The notes under the pieces are model-generated. The model saw only the letters and a program-made list of their open reading frames with translations. It was not told the origin of the DNA and did no database searches. The translations under genes and the position numbers were made by a program. 64,000 nt of DNA from assembly GCA_000741495.1 (NCBI GenBank), contig JGZV01000003.1:62001-126000 (forward strand), read 5' to 3'. Source of the stretch: Bifidobacterium thermophilum (GTDB lineage: Bacteria; Actinomycetota; Actinomycetes; Actinomycetales; Bifidobacteriaceae). Each line of letters begins with the position of its first letter. The first letter of the stretch is position 1. Below, in pieces: positions 45,053 through 54,006 of this stretch.

Positions 45053-47017
45053 ATGGGTGTTGCTCGTGGTCGTTGTTGGGCTGCCGGTGTGGTGGCTGGT
45101 GTGGTGGCTGGTGCGTTGGCGGTGGCCCCGTCGGCGTCGGCTGACCCGTCGTCGGTGGCGGGCGGCGCGTCGGTGTCGTCTGGTGCTGGTGTGTCGTCGG
45201 GTGGTGTGGTGCAGGCCCCGTCGGCCGGCTCCCCGTCGTCTTCGCCGTCTGGTTCGCCGTCCCCGTCTGGTTCGCTGTCGGTGTCGGGTGGCTTGGGGCT
45301 GAGCGGTTCGTCGTCGTGGCCTGCGGGTATGCCTGACCCGTCGTCGTGGCTGCGGAACGTGAAGGTCAGCGACGTGGGCGCGCATACGGCGGATGTGTCG
45401 TTCGACTGGGATCTGTCGTACCTGTTCAACGGCAAGCGGAATGGCAAAACCGAGACGACCTCGAAATCGACGGACGGCTCGGAAGTTACTGAGAAACACG
45501 ACTGGAGTGTGTCTTACGGGACCTCCGGCGGGAACTCGGACGCTTCGGTGGACCCGGCAAAGGACATCGACGGCGTGTGTTTCTCAATCGATGTGGGCCG
45601 TGCGACATCGGTTACGCCGATGGGGGATTCATATGGTAGAGGTTGGGGCGACCAGTTTCCGTTTATGCGTGCTTGCGGCGCTTTGGAGGACGGTGCTGTC
45701 GAAGACTCCAAGATGACGTCGGAGGATTACCAGCGCATCTTCGGCACAAGCACCGAGGACTGGGGCTATCCGTCCGGCGAAGTGACCTACCAATCGTGGT
45801 GGCATTTCGATGGTCTCGAGTCGCTTGCGAAGCCGGGCGTGTTGAAGGGACATCATGATACCGCGTTGATCGGCCTGGACGCGAACACCCTGTATGGCAA
45901 TTCGAAGGATCCGGAGTCCACGAACCGTCACTGGGACTGGCCGGGCTGGTCCTTCGATAATGCTGTCTCTTCTGTCTCGGCCGGCCTGTACAAGAAGGGC
46001 GTGCGCAAGACGACCAAGGTCGACGTGCGCCGCCTGAAAGTGGGCGTCACGTTGCATCTGAAGGACTCGAGCAAGGCCGTCCAACAGTGCAAGGCGGACA
46101 AGAACTTGACGGACAAGGACAAGAAGACGTACTGCAACACCGCCATCCCGTACATCTCTGATGACAGCACGACCTCGGGGTACGTCGGCGTCGACGGTCA
46201 TTTTGTCACTGCTGCTGTTCCTGATTTCCGTACTGGTGGGGAGCCGGGCGTGGCGTCGTCGGCGTCGGGGCTTCCCGTGTCTGTGAAGGGCGGGGTTTCC
46301 GTGGATGCCGGTGTGGTGAAGCAGGGTAGTGTGGCTCGTTTCTATGTGGACGGGTTGAAGGCGGCCGCGCGTGGGAAGGCTGATGCGAGCAGCCTGTTCT
46401 GGTATGCGTACATCTATAGCAGCCCGCAGCGTTTGTCGGGTCCGGACGGCGCCCCGTACGTGACGGTGAAGAAGGCGTCGGACGGCCGGTATTATTTCGA
46501 TGCGATCGTGCCGGCGGGGTTGAAGGCGGGTTCGCATACGGTGTCCTTGACGGACGCCAATGGCGATTGTCAGGGGTGGACGCCGGTGACGGTGACCGCC
46601 GCGGACACGGCGGTGATGTACCGGTTGTACAACAAGTATACGGGTGAGCATTTCTATACGTCGTCGTCGGTGGAGCGTGATTCGCTGGTGAAGGTGGGTT
46701 GGCGTTCCGAGGGTACGGGTTGGGTTGCGCCGGTGTCTGGCGCTCCGGTGTACCGGTTGTATAACCCGTATGCTCCTGGTGGTGATCATCATTACACGAT
46801 GAGCGTCAGGGAGCGTGACGCGTTGGTGAAGGCCGGTTGGCGTGCCGAGGGTGTCGGCTGGTATTCGGGTGGTTCGGTCAAGGTGCTGCGCGAGTACAAC
46901 CCGTATGCGAGGACCGGTACGCATAACTATACGACCGATGCGAGGGAGGACACGGCGTTGGTGAAGGCGGGTTGGCGTGCCGAAGGTGTCGGCTGGTATG
47001 CGGTGAAAGCCAAGTAA
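45053..47017 (+). CDS. Secreted protein of unknown function with three-repeat module
   Basis: 654 residues from ATG 45053 (GGAGGG upstream); a longer in-frame start near 44981 lies in the promoter. The signal peptide ends near APSASAD. A Ser/Gly/Pro-rich linker spans ~25-90. Residues ~95-380 form a domain I do not recognise, with two Cys-containing segments and WWHFDGLESLAKPGVLKG; residues ~395-510 look like an Ig- or beta-type domain (VKQGSVARFYVDGL). No catalytic motif is evident. The three C-terminal repeats (~519-654) are in 1-2-3 order and are nearly identical, also in DNA, to those of the next gene. The G10 promoter suggests on/off control. Confidence 0.75.
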   Translation: MGVARGRCWAAGVVAGVVAGALAVAPSASADPSSVAGGASVSSGAGVSSGGVVQAPSAGSPSSSPSGSPSPSGSLSVSGGLGLSGSSSWPAGMPDPSSWLRNVKVSDVGAHTADVSFDWDLSYLFNGKRNGKTETTSKSTDGSEVTEKHDWSVSYGTSGGNSDASVDPAKDIDGVCFSIDVGRATSVTPMGDSYGRGWGDQFPFMRACGALEDGAVEDSKMTSEDYQRIFGTSTEDWGYPSGEVTYQSWWHFDGLESLAKPGVLKGHHDTALIGLDANTLYGNSKDPESTNRHWDWPGWSFDNAVSSVSAGLYKKGVRKTTKVDVRRLKVGVTLHLKDSSKAVQQCKADKNLTDKDKKTYCNTAIPYISDDSTTSGYVGVDGHFVTAAVPDFRTGGEPGVASSASGLPVSVKGGVSVDAGVVKQGSVARFYVDGLKAAARGKADASSLFWYAYIYSSPQRLSGPDGAPYVTVKKASDGRYYFDAIVPAGLKAGSHTVSLTDANGDCQGWTPVTVTAADTAVMYRLYNKYTGEHFYTSSSVERDSLVKVGWRSEGTGWVAPVSGAPVYRLYNPYAPGGDHHYTMSVRERDALVKAGWRAEGVGWYSGGSVKVLREYNPYARTGTHNYTTDAREDTALVKAGWRAEGVGWYAVKAK

Positions 47018-47088
47018 CCAACACGGCAAGCTGGTGTCGGCCTGTCCGGCTCGGTGCCGGCCAGACTGATGCCGGCCGTGTGTGTATT

Positions 47089-47142
47089 GGGGCGGGTGTC
47101 CCCAGGGGCCTGTGACAGGATCCCCGGGGGCACCCGCCTTTT
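47089..47142 (+). terminator. Terminator, array copy A
   Basis: GGCGGGTGTCCCC-type left arm (from 47089) pairs with GGGGGCACCCGCC (47126-47138), followed by TTTT. The same hairpin family recurs after the genes ending at 50057 and 53285. Confidence 0.75.
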
Positions 47143-47318
47143 CGTATCCATCGACAGTGCGGGATGCGCACTGCCGAAATCAGTGAATGCGCCGATGTTT
47201 CTGTGTTCCCGTTGCTCAATCCCTGATATGGTCTCAAGCGGATGGTAACTTCTCAACGAATGAGAGTGCTCTTGTCTGTGGGCGGCGTAGATGCCTGCCT
47301 CGCTATCAAGGAGAAATC

Positions 47319-50057
47319 ATGAGAGGGTTATCGAAGAAGCTTGCCGCGGGCGCCATGGCGTCCATCATCATGCTGGTGGTGGGTGTATCGCCTGCTTGGG
47401 GTGCCGGACAAGACAATCCCGGTGTGACCGAGGGCGAGCTGAATGATTCCAACAGGCAGTTGATTGATCATTATCAACAGGGGTTGAACGCCGCAGGCTT
47501 GTTGTCGAGTCAGGCATCGGAGGAAGGCGAGCAGGGTCTCCAGCCGCAATGGGCAACCGGCGGCACCCCTGACTTCGCATTCGGCTCCTCGGCCATGCTG
47601 GCGAATGAAGATGCGGGTTCTCCCGACAATGCTCTCGGCGAGTCATCGGCATCATCGTTGCCGAAGAGCTATCTGGCACCTGCCACGAGTGTGAAGAATC
47701 AAGGCAACAACGGTGTTTGCTGGTCCTTTGCCGCTGTTGCGGCGTTGGAATCGTCTCGTCTCGTCCAGCAGGGCGTCAAAGGCACGACCGATATTCGCTC
47801 TGGCATTCTTGCAAACCAGAGTCGTACGTTTCCTGATTATTCCGAGGCACAGCAGGTGTATGCTGCGATGCACGCGACGGCGAACAAATCGGACTACCAG
47901 ATTCCGTACAATCAGGCGAATCAACAAGCCGATACGTCAGAGGGATTCGAGACCGGCGGGGATTGGACAACGGTCGCGGATCCCCTTGCCGACTGGGAAG
48001 GCGTGATTCCGGAAAGCATGACGCCGTATCAGTCAGGGTCCAGCCAGGCGACATATCGTTCGATGTCCAATGTCGCGAAACAGCATACCGGGCAGTCCGT
48101 CTCTCATCTGCAATCAGCGGAGGTGATTGGAACACCTTGGCCGGTTGCGTCGTCGAGCAGCACCAACGGTAGAAGGAGCATGTACAGAAAGCAGAATCCC
48201 GCGGCATTCACCGCTATCAAGAACGCGATACGAAACCAAGGTGGCGTCTTCGCGGCAATTCATGCCCCAAGCACATGGACCAGCGGTTCAATCGCGCAGC
48301 TGAACCAGAATCCGGATGGCAGCGTATTGGTGCTCTTCGGGCAGAACCCGAACAGCACCGGGGCACGCGGGTATATGGAAACGACCGCGGGATGGACGCC
48401 AAATGCCGATAGCGGTACATCAAGCGGCAGCATCATTGCAAATCATGAAGTCGAGCTTGTCGGATGGGATGACAGCTATAACCGGTTCAATTTTGCGGTT
48501 GACGGCAGCAAGTTGAGTTACTACGACGGCGATGTCGCTGACCGGTACACCGGTGCGATCGGCATGACGGCAGGCCAATACGAGTGGGCGGCACCAAGCA
48601 ATAACATTCTGGTGCCCAAACACAATGGCGCGTGGATCATCAAGAACAGCTGGGGTAAAGACGCCGGTGAACAAGGGTATCAGTATATTTCCTATGATGA
48701 CAAGACCGTCTGGAATACGTACCAATACCAGTTGGAAAGCCTGGCGAACAACACGACGGACACCAGTCACGAGCACACGATTCTTCACCAATATGACGGT
48801 GTTCCAAGCGAGTACATCGTGACCTGGAAATCTCCGGTGCGTGAAGCCAATATCTTCACGTCCCAGGGCGAGAACGTCAACGCGGTAGGGGTATGGACAC
48901 AGACTGCGAATACCACCGTCAATCTTCAGCTGTATGCAGGGGTGTCCGCCGACAATCCGACTAGCGGGACGTTGATCGCCAATAGCAGCTTCACCATCGG
49001 TCGGGCCGGGTATCACGTTGTTGCGCTGAAATCGTCTGTTGCACTGTTAAAGGGCACGCGATTCTCCGTTGTCGCATCCCTGTGTTCCCAACAAGTCGAT
49101 CAAGTCGATGGCGACCTGTACCCGAACTACATCATGGTTGAGGCCGGGACGGATGATAAGGCAGGCGGTCATTATCTCCATGCAGACGCGCAACCGGGAC
49201 AAAGTTTCGTGGACAGCGGCGACGGATGGTCCGACACAATGGCGATGGCGGAATATCTGTCGGCGACAACCGGTGGAAAATACACTTTCGGGAATGTCAA
49301 GCTCAAAGTGCTCGGCAACCCGGCGAAGGGTATCGTGTCAGTCGTCCCGCCTTCCGCGGTGACGACAACCGAAGGCGTCGCGCCGAAGCTGCCTGCAACC
49401 GTGGTCACGGTGTGGAGCGACGGAACAAGGAAGAACCAGAAAGTCACGTGGAATGCCGTGAAGCCCTCCGCCTACGCGAAGGCGGGACGGTTCTCCGTCC
49501 AGGGGAAGGTGCAGGGCTATACCGGAACCGTGACGGTGCAGGTCACGGTCAAGCCAGGCAAGCCTGTGACGCCGTCTAAGCCGACTACTCCAAGTAAGCC
49601 GATTACTCCGTCTAAGCCGACGACGCCGTCCAAGCCTGCTGCGTCGACGGTGACGATGTACCGGTTGTATAACCGGTTTACGGGTGAGCATTTCTACACG
49701 TCATCGGCGAAGGAGCGTGACTCGCTGGTGAAGGTGGGTTGGCGTTCCGAGGGTACGGGTTGGGTTGCGCCGAAGTCTGGTGCGCCGGTGTACCGGTTGT
49801 ATAACCCGTATGTTGCGGGTGGTGATCATCATTACACGATGAGCACCAAGGAGCGTGACGCGCTGAAGCGTGCCGGTTGGCGTGCTGAGGGTGTCGGCTG
49901 GTATTCGGGTGGTTCGGTGAAGGTGCTGCGTCAGTACAATCCGTATGCGAAGACCGGTACGCATAACTATACGACCGATGCGAAGGAGAACACGGCCTTG
50001 GTGAAGGCGGGTTGGCGTGCCGAGGGTGTCGGCTGGTACGCGGTGAAAGCCAAGTAA
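47319..50057 (+). CDS. Secreted papain-like (C1) cysteine protease with Ig-like and three-repeat modules
   Basis: 912 residues from ATG 47319, preceded by AAGGAG. The signal peptide ends near SPAWGAG. The C1 domain has VKNQGNNGVCWSFA with Cys134, HEVELVGWDD with His376 and IIKNSWGK with Asn443. A lectin-like segment follows (EANIFTSQGENVNAVGVWTQ, ~505-660), then a Big_4 Ig-like domain (~680-750) and a (T/K)PSKPT linker (~750-775). The final repeats are in 1-2-3 order. The front half is paralogous to the protease at 22716-25208, which has Big2 domains instead of the repeats. Targets unknown. Confidence 0.9.
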   Translation: MRGLSKKLAAGAMASIIMLVVGVSPAWGAGQDNPGVTEGELNDSNRQLIDHYQQGLNAAGLLSSQASEEGEQGLQPQWATGGTPDFAFGSSAMLANEDAGSPDNALGESSASSLPKSYLAPATSVKNQGNNGVCWSFAAVAALESSRLVQQGVKGTTDIRSGILANQSRTFPDYSEAQQVYAAMHATANKSDYQIPYNQANQQADTSEGFETGGDWTTVADPLADWEGVIPESMTPYQSGSSQATYRSMSNVAKQHTGQSVSHLQSAEVIGTPWPVASSSSTNGRRSMYRKQNPAAFTAIKNAIRNQGGVFAAIHAPSTWTSGSIAQLNQNPDGSVLVLFGQNPNSTGARGYMETTAGWTPNADSGTSSGSIIANHEVELVGWDDSYNRFNFAVDGSKLSYYDGDVADRYTGAIGMTAGQYEWAAPSNNILVPKHNGAWIIKNSWGKDAGEQGYQYISYDDKTVWNTYQYQLESLANNTTDTSHEHTILHQYDGVPSEYIVTWKSPVREANIFTSQGENVNAVGVWTQTANTTVNLQLYAGVSADNPTSGTLIANSSFTIGRAGYHVVALKSSVALLKGTRFSVVASLCSQQVDQVDGDLYPNYIMVEAGTDDKAGGHYLHADAQPGQSFVDSGDGWSDTMAMAEYLSATTGGKYTFGNVKLKVLGNPAKGIVSVVPPSAVTTTEGVAPKLPATVVTVWSDGTRKNQKVTWNAVKPSAYAKAGRFSVQGKVQGYTGTVTVQVTVKPGKPVTPSKPTTPSKPITPSKPTTPSKPAASTVTMYRLYNRFTGEHFYTSSAKERDSLVKVGWRSEGTGWVAPKSGAPVYRLYNPYVAGGDHHYTMSTKERDALKRAGWRAEGVGWYSGGSVKVLRQYNPYAKTGTHNYTTDAKENTALVKAGWRAEGVGWYAVKAK

Positions 50058-50134
50058 CCAACACGGCATGTCGGTGTCGGCTTGTCCGGCTTGACGCCGG
50101 GACAGACCGACACCGGCCGTGGTCCGTGTGTGTC

Positions 50135-50190
50135 GGGGCGGGTGTCCCCGGGGTCCTTGTGACAGGGTTCCCGGGGACACCCGCCCCTTC
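50135..50190 (+). terminator. Terminator, array copy B
   Basis: Left arm from GGGGCGGGTGTCCCCGG at 50135 pairs with CCGGGGACACCCGCCCC ending at 50187; the stem is perfect over 17 bases. CTTC follows... it is homologous to the hairpins at 47089 and 53362. Confidence 0.8.
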
Positions 50191-50427
50191 AGAAACTGAA
50201 TCTGGGGACAGGTGTCTGAGATGTGTCTTCGTTGATGAAACTGTCGAACCTCGAGTGACTGGATTTGTCGGGTACGGGTGTGTTGAATCTGGGCGTGTTG
50301 TACGGATTGTCTCTGGGCAACTCGTGCGGCGAGGATGCTTGTGCAACGTCGTTTGCTGGTGTGCGTCCGAGCACGGAATTGACGGTGCATAGCGATGGTT
50401 CGGTGAGTTTGCCGGCGCCTCGTTGAC

Positions 50428-50718
50428 TTGACGGTGCGGCGGCGGCACCGTCAAGCATGTCGCCTGCGGGTGGCGTGCTGGATGCGAAGCGTGGCATGGT
50501 CACGTGGAAGACGTACAACGCCGAAGGCGTCATACTCGCATGGCTTCAAGAAGTACATCGAGCTGCATGGCCTCGATACGGAGCTCAGCGGCCATGTGTC
50601 TGGTGCGAAGCCGACCACACCGAGCAAGCATGTTGCGTCGACGGTGGAGCGTGACTCGCTGGTGAGGGCTGGCTGTCGTGCGGAGGGTGTCGGCTGGTAC
50701 GCGGTGAAAGCCAAGTAG
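50428..50718 (+). pseudogene. Decayed remnant of a three-repeat array gene
   Basis: The frame ends ASTVERDSLVRAGCRAEGVGW then YAVKAK, the exact tail style of the flanking genes. Compared with the intact neighbour (ASTVTMYRLYN ... AKERDSLV), the start of repeat 1 and most of the repeats are deleted. Upstream, KKYIELHGLDTELSGHVSGA may be what is left of a front domain. There is no signal peptide, and the hairpin terminator seen after its neighbours is missing here. It records a lost array member. Confidence 0.7.
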
Positions 50719-50894
50719 GTCGTCGGGTTTATTGGCGGACGTGCGGATAGTGGAATCGTCTCATGCTGCTCGCTGGGACCGGGGTTGTTTAGATGGTGGT
50801 TGCCGGTATGCGGGGTGTCTGCTGTCGGTGGATAATGGAACTGAGGGGGATGTTTTTGGGTGTCCTCCTACAAGAGAGTTGGAAGGAGAATACC

Positions 50895-53285
50895 ATGGAT
50901 AACTCTCACAGGCCATGGATCGCGGGTGTGGCGGTCCTGGCGATGATTGGTTCGTTGGCGTGTGTTCCGCCGGCAAATGCCGCGGAAACGCAGCCGGCTC
51001 AGGATACGTCGTCCCAGCAGACGGCGCAGCAGCAGGCCGGTGATTCGGCATCCGGGCAGAATGGCGGGAATACCGGGAATGGTGATTCCGATGACGCCTC
51101 GAAGCCGGATACGTCCGATGACTCGGCTCAGGAGCCTGCTGCTCCCAGCGACAATGATTCCGTGCAGGTGCCTGCTGCCCCGGGCGACCCGAATGCAGGT
51201 ATGTCGTTGAGCGGCTCGACCCGTACGCTGAAGGCCGGCGGTATGTACTTCACCGCGGTTTCGACCAAGTCGCCGGCGGGTATTCAGCCCGGTACCTATC
51301 GGGTCAGCGGCGGGAAATACGAGAGTACGGAAATTTATGTTTGCTATTACGACATCGCGAAGGATTCAACCAGCGGGTGCCGTTACTACTATGTCGGTGG
51401 TTCTGATGGTGTTAAAACCATCGTGGTTAAGTCGGGGCAAGCGGTTGAGAACGGTAGTGCATCAGACGATGACACCACATGGCAACTGATCAGTGCACAG
51501 AAAAATACCGGGGTTATGACGCCCCAAGGTACTGCAAAGTGGATGCCGGAGAAGGCTACAAGGTTTTCATCACTTGCAACATCATCCCCAGCAAGTATCA
51601 AGCCGGGAATCTATCTTGTGGATGCGACGGCATCCGGTTCCAATCTCTTCGATGTCACGGTTTCCGACTATTCCATCGGGACGGGTAATCTGAACGGCAC
51701 AAGGTCTTATACTCCTGAATATCACAACCATTATCAGATTATTCAGGTGAATGCGGGACAAGTTGTCAAGTTGGCGTGCAACACGAAGACGCGTTGGCAG
51801 CTGCTGAAGAGCTTGCCTACGGGCGAGGTGCTTACTCCTCAGTCCAAGGTATACACGAAGGTTAGGTACTCACAATTCTTCTCGAACATTGATACTGCTT
51901 CTTCGCCGCAGGCAGGTATTTCGGCTGGTGTGTATCTAGTCAGTTATTCGCAACAGCCGGAATATGCCGGCGTCAAGATCAAGGTATCTGATTTTGATGC
52001 GAATGAAAAGAATACCAGCGGAGCGACAAACTTATACGAGCTCGACGCTGATTATACGCTCGTCCAAGTGAGTGCTAATCAGCGAGTTTACGTTGATGAC
52101 TGGGGAAACGCGCAGCCGGTGAAGTGGCAATTGGTGAAGGCGCTGCCTAATTCCGGAGTACGTGTTCCTCGTAAGGCGATTGCGAAAAACAAAGGCACGT
52201 ATCGTGTCGGTCGTGATATTTCGGCGGGCATGTATCTGGTTCATATGTCAGCGGTAGGGCATATCAAAGTATGCGATGTCGATCGGTATTCCAATACGGA
52301 GACAGATTGCGAACAACACGATAATGATGGGCCGGCGACCTATTTTGAGATTGTGTTGAAATCCGGGCAAAACGTCCATGTTGACAGCAGGTGGTATGAC
52401 GATGACCCCATCACTTCATACTGGCAGTTGTTGCCTGCTCCTGTGCCGGTGTATTCGGTGGCTTTTGATTCGCGTGGTGGTTCGAAGGTCGGTTCGCAGT
52501 CGGTGCGTAAGGGTTCCAGGGTCGCGCGTCCGAAGAACCCGACCCGTACGGGGTATTCGTTCCGTACGTGGACGGTGGATGCCGCCGGCAAGAAGCCGTA
52601 TAACTTCAATGCCGCGGTGACCAAGAACCTGCGTTTGTATGCGCAGTGGACGGCTCGTAAGTACAAGGTGTACTTCAACGCGAACGGCGGCAGTGTGAAG
52701 ACCCGTTCGAAGACGGTGACGTATGGCGGCAAGTACGGTTCCCTCCCGTCCGGTTCCCGGAAGGGGTATCGTCTTGAGGGCTGGTGGACCGCGAAGTCCG
52801 GTGGCTCCCAGGTGACCGCCAACACGGTGTATCGTCATGCGGGCAACCAGACGCTGTATGCCCGGTGGGTGAATGGTGTGCCGATGTATCGCTTGTATAA
52901 CAAGTACACGGGCGAGCATTTCTATACGAAGTCGGTCAAGGAGCGTGATTCGCTGGTGGGTATCGGCTGGAGGTACGAGAGGGTTGGCTGGGTCGCCCCG
53001 TTCTCCGGCAAGCCGGTGTACCGGTTGAATAACCCGTATGCCCCGGGCGGCGATCACCATTACACGATGAGTGTCAAGGAGCGTGACGCGCTGGTGAAGG
53101 CCGGTTGGGTCGATGAGCATGTCGGCTGGTATTCGGGCGGCAAGGTGAAGGTGCTGCGTGAGTACAACCGGTACGCGAGGACCGGTACGCATAATTACAC
53201 GACCGACCCGAAGGAGGATGCCGCGCTGGTGAAGGCCGGCTGGCGTGCCGAGGGTACCGGCTGGTACGCGCTGAGAGCCAAATAA
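50895..53285 (+). CDS. Secreted multi-repeat protein: PAGxY-like repeats, InlB-type repeats and three-repeat module
   Basis: 796 residues from ATG 50895, preceded by GGAAGGAG. The signal peptide ends near ANAAET. A Gln/Asp/Ser-rich linker covers ~25-110. Four ~90-residue repeats follow (~112-515), each with a (I/P)xxGxY(L/R)V core and a WQL(L/I/V) end. Two InlB B-repeat (Flg_new-type) units come next (~518-660; FDSRGGSKVGSQSV, FNANGGSVKTRSKTV). The last ~135 residues are the repeats in 1-2-3 order. No catalytic motif is visible, so an adhesive or structural role is likely. Its 3' end and terminator match those of the other late array genes. Confidence 0.82.
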   Translation: MDNSHRPWIAGVAVLAMIGSLACVPPANAAETQPAQDTSSQQTAQQQAGDSASGQNGGNTGNGDSDDASKPDTSDDSAQEPAAPSDNDSVQVPAAPGDPNAGMSLSGSTRTLKAGGMYFTAVSTKSPAGIQPGTYRVSGGKYESTEIYVCYYDIAKDSTSGCRYYYVGGSDGVKTIVVKSGQAVENGSASDDDTTWQLISAQKNTGVMTPQGTAKWMPEKATRFSSLATSSPASIKPGIYLVDATASGSNLFDVTVSDYSIGTGNLNGTRSYTPEYHNHYQIIQVNAGQVVKLACNTKTRWQLLKSLPTGEVLTPQSKVYTKVRYSQFFSNIDTASSPQAGISAGVYLVSYSQQPEYAGVKIKVSDFDANEKNTSGATNLYELDADYTLVQVSANQRVYVDDWGNAQPVKWQLVKALPNSGVRVPRKAIAKNKGTYRVGRDISAGMYLVHMSAVGHIKVCDVDRYSNTETDCEQHDNDGPATYFEIVLKSGQNVHVDSRWYDDDPITSYWQLLPAPVPVYSVAFDSRGGSKVGSQSVRKGSRVARPKNPTRTGYSFRTWTVDAAGKKPYNFNAAVTKNLRLYAQWTARKYKVYFNANGGSVKTRSKTVTYGGKYGSLPSGSRKGYRLEGWWTAKSGGSQVTANTVYRHAGNQTLYARWVNGVPMYRLYNKYTGEHFYTKSVKERDSLVGIGWRYERVGWVAPFSGKPVYRLNNPYAPGGDHHYTMSVKERDALVKAGWVDEHVGWYSGGKVKVLREYNRYARTGTHNYTTDPKEDAALVKAGWRAEGTGWYALRAK

Positions 53286-53361
53286 CCCAACCCGGCCAGG
53301 TGGTCGGCCTGTTCGGCTTGATGCCGGGGCAGACCGCCACCGTCCGTGGTCCGTGTGAATC

Positions 53362-53414
53362 GGGGCGGGTGTCCCGGGATCCTGTGATGGGGTTCCCGGG
53401 ACACCCGCCCCTTT
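53362..53414 (+). terminator. Terminator, array copy C
   Basis: GGGGCGGGTGTCCCGGGA (from 53362) pairs perfectly with TCCCGGGACACCCGCCCC (ending 53411), followed by TTT. Confidence 0.8.
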
Positions 53415-54006
53415 GTTGTCTGCCGCCGTGCGCTGTTTGGCATGTGTCACTGTTGGTGTGTCAACAACGGTGTGATTGAGTCATTGCCGCGTTGCACATG
53501 CCCAAGCAGAACGACGATGCCTGTCATTTGTATTGTCGGACTGGCGAACGTTGTTCTGTCCCAGATTGCTTGGTACCATCTGCCGTTGAATGCTTTGCGC
53601 GCAATGACCATCCCACTTATTCGGGAATGGTAACAGAACCGTCCGCGTCACAGCTGACATGAAACCTCATCACGGCAGCGCTCCGCTGCGCATCCGTGTG
53701 GCGCAACGGGATGCCAGGCCCAGATTTGCGGCTATCTACGCTATCTGTAGTACCTGCCGGATCCTATCTTGCGTATCTGTGTTCGTCGGCACCTGATACC
53801 CGGAGTAGCGTTGTTGAAATTCCGGGGGCATACCTGCGATATCGGGCCTTCACGCACACAGATAACGCAGATACAGTCCGCGAGGTACTACAGAAAGGTG
53901 AGATATGCCTTCGTGTGCACTACGGGTACCTACAACACCGGCATTGTCGTCTGAAAATGGAACTGCTGGATGACGGTCGTTCAGACACCGTCTCATTGGG
54001 GGAGAG
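53415..54006. other. Intergenic region around element copy 2
   Basis: About 590 bp. Apart from the inverted-repeat element I see no supported gene; small frames here lack ribosome sites. Confidence 0.35.
53728..53905 (+). repeat. Inverted-repeat element, copy 2 (right flank of exoenzyme array)
   Basis: Left arm ~53734-53785 (TATCTACGCTATCTGTAGTAC ..., ending TATCTGTGTTCG) and right arm ~53852-53905 (CGCACACAGATA..., ending GTACTACAGAAAGGTGAGA) pair with mismatches. It aligns almost without gaps to copy 1 at 34649-34815, in the same orientation. Together the two copies bracket the whole 35.0-53.3 kb array. Confidence 0.7.

Noticed and set aside
45629-47029. 466-codon minus-strand frame opposite the secreted protein
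   Set aside because: Antisense shadow with Arg/His/Thr bias; the plus-strand gene has a signal peptide, ribosome site and recognised repeats.
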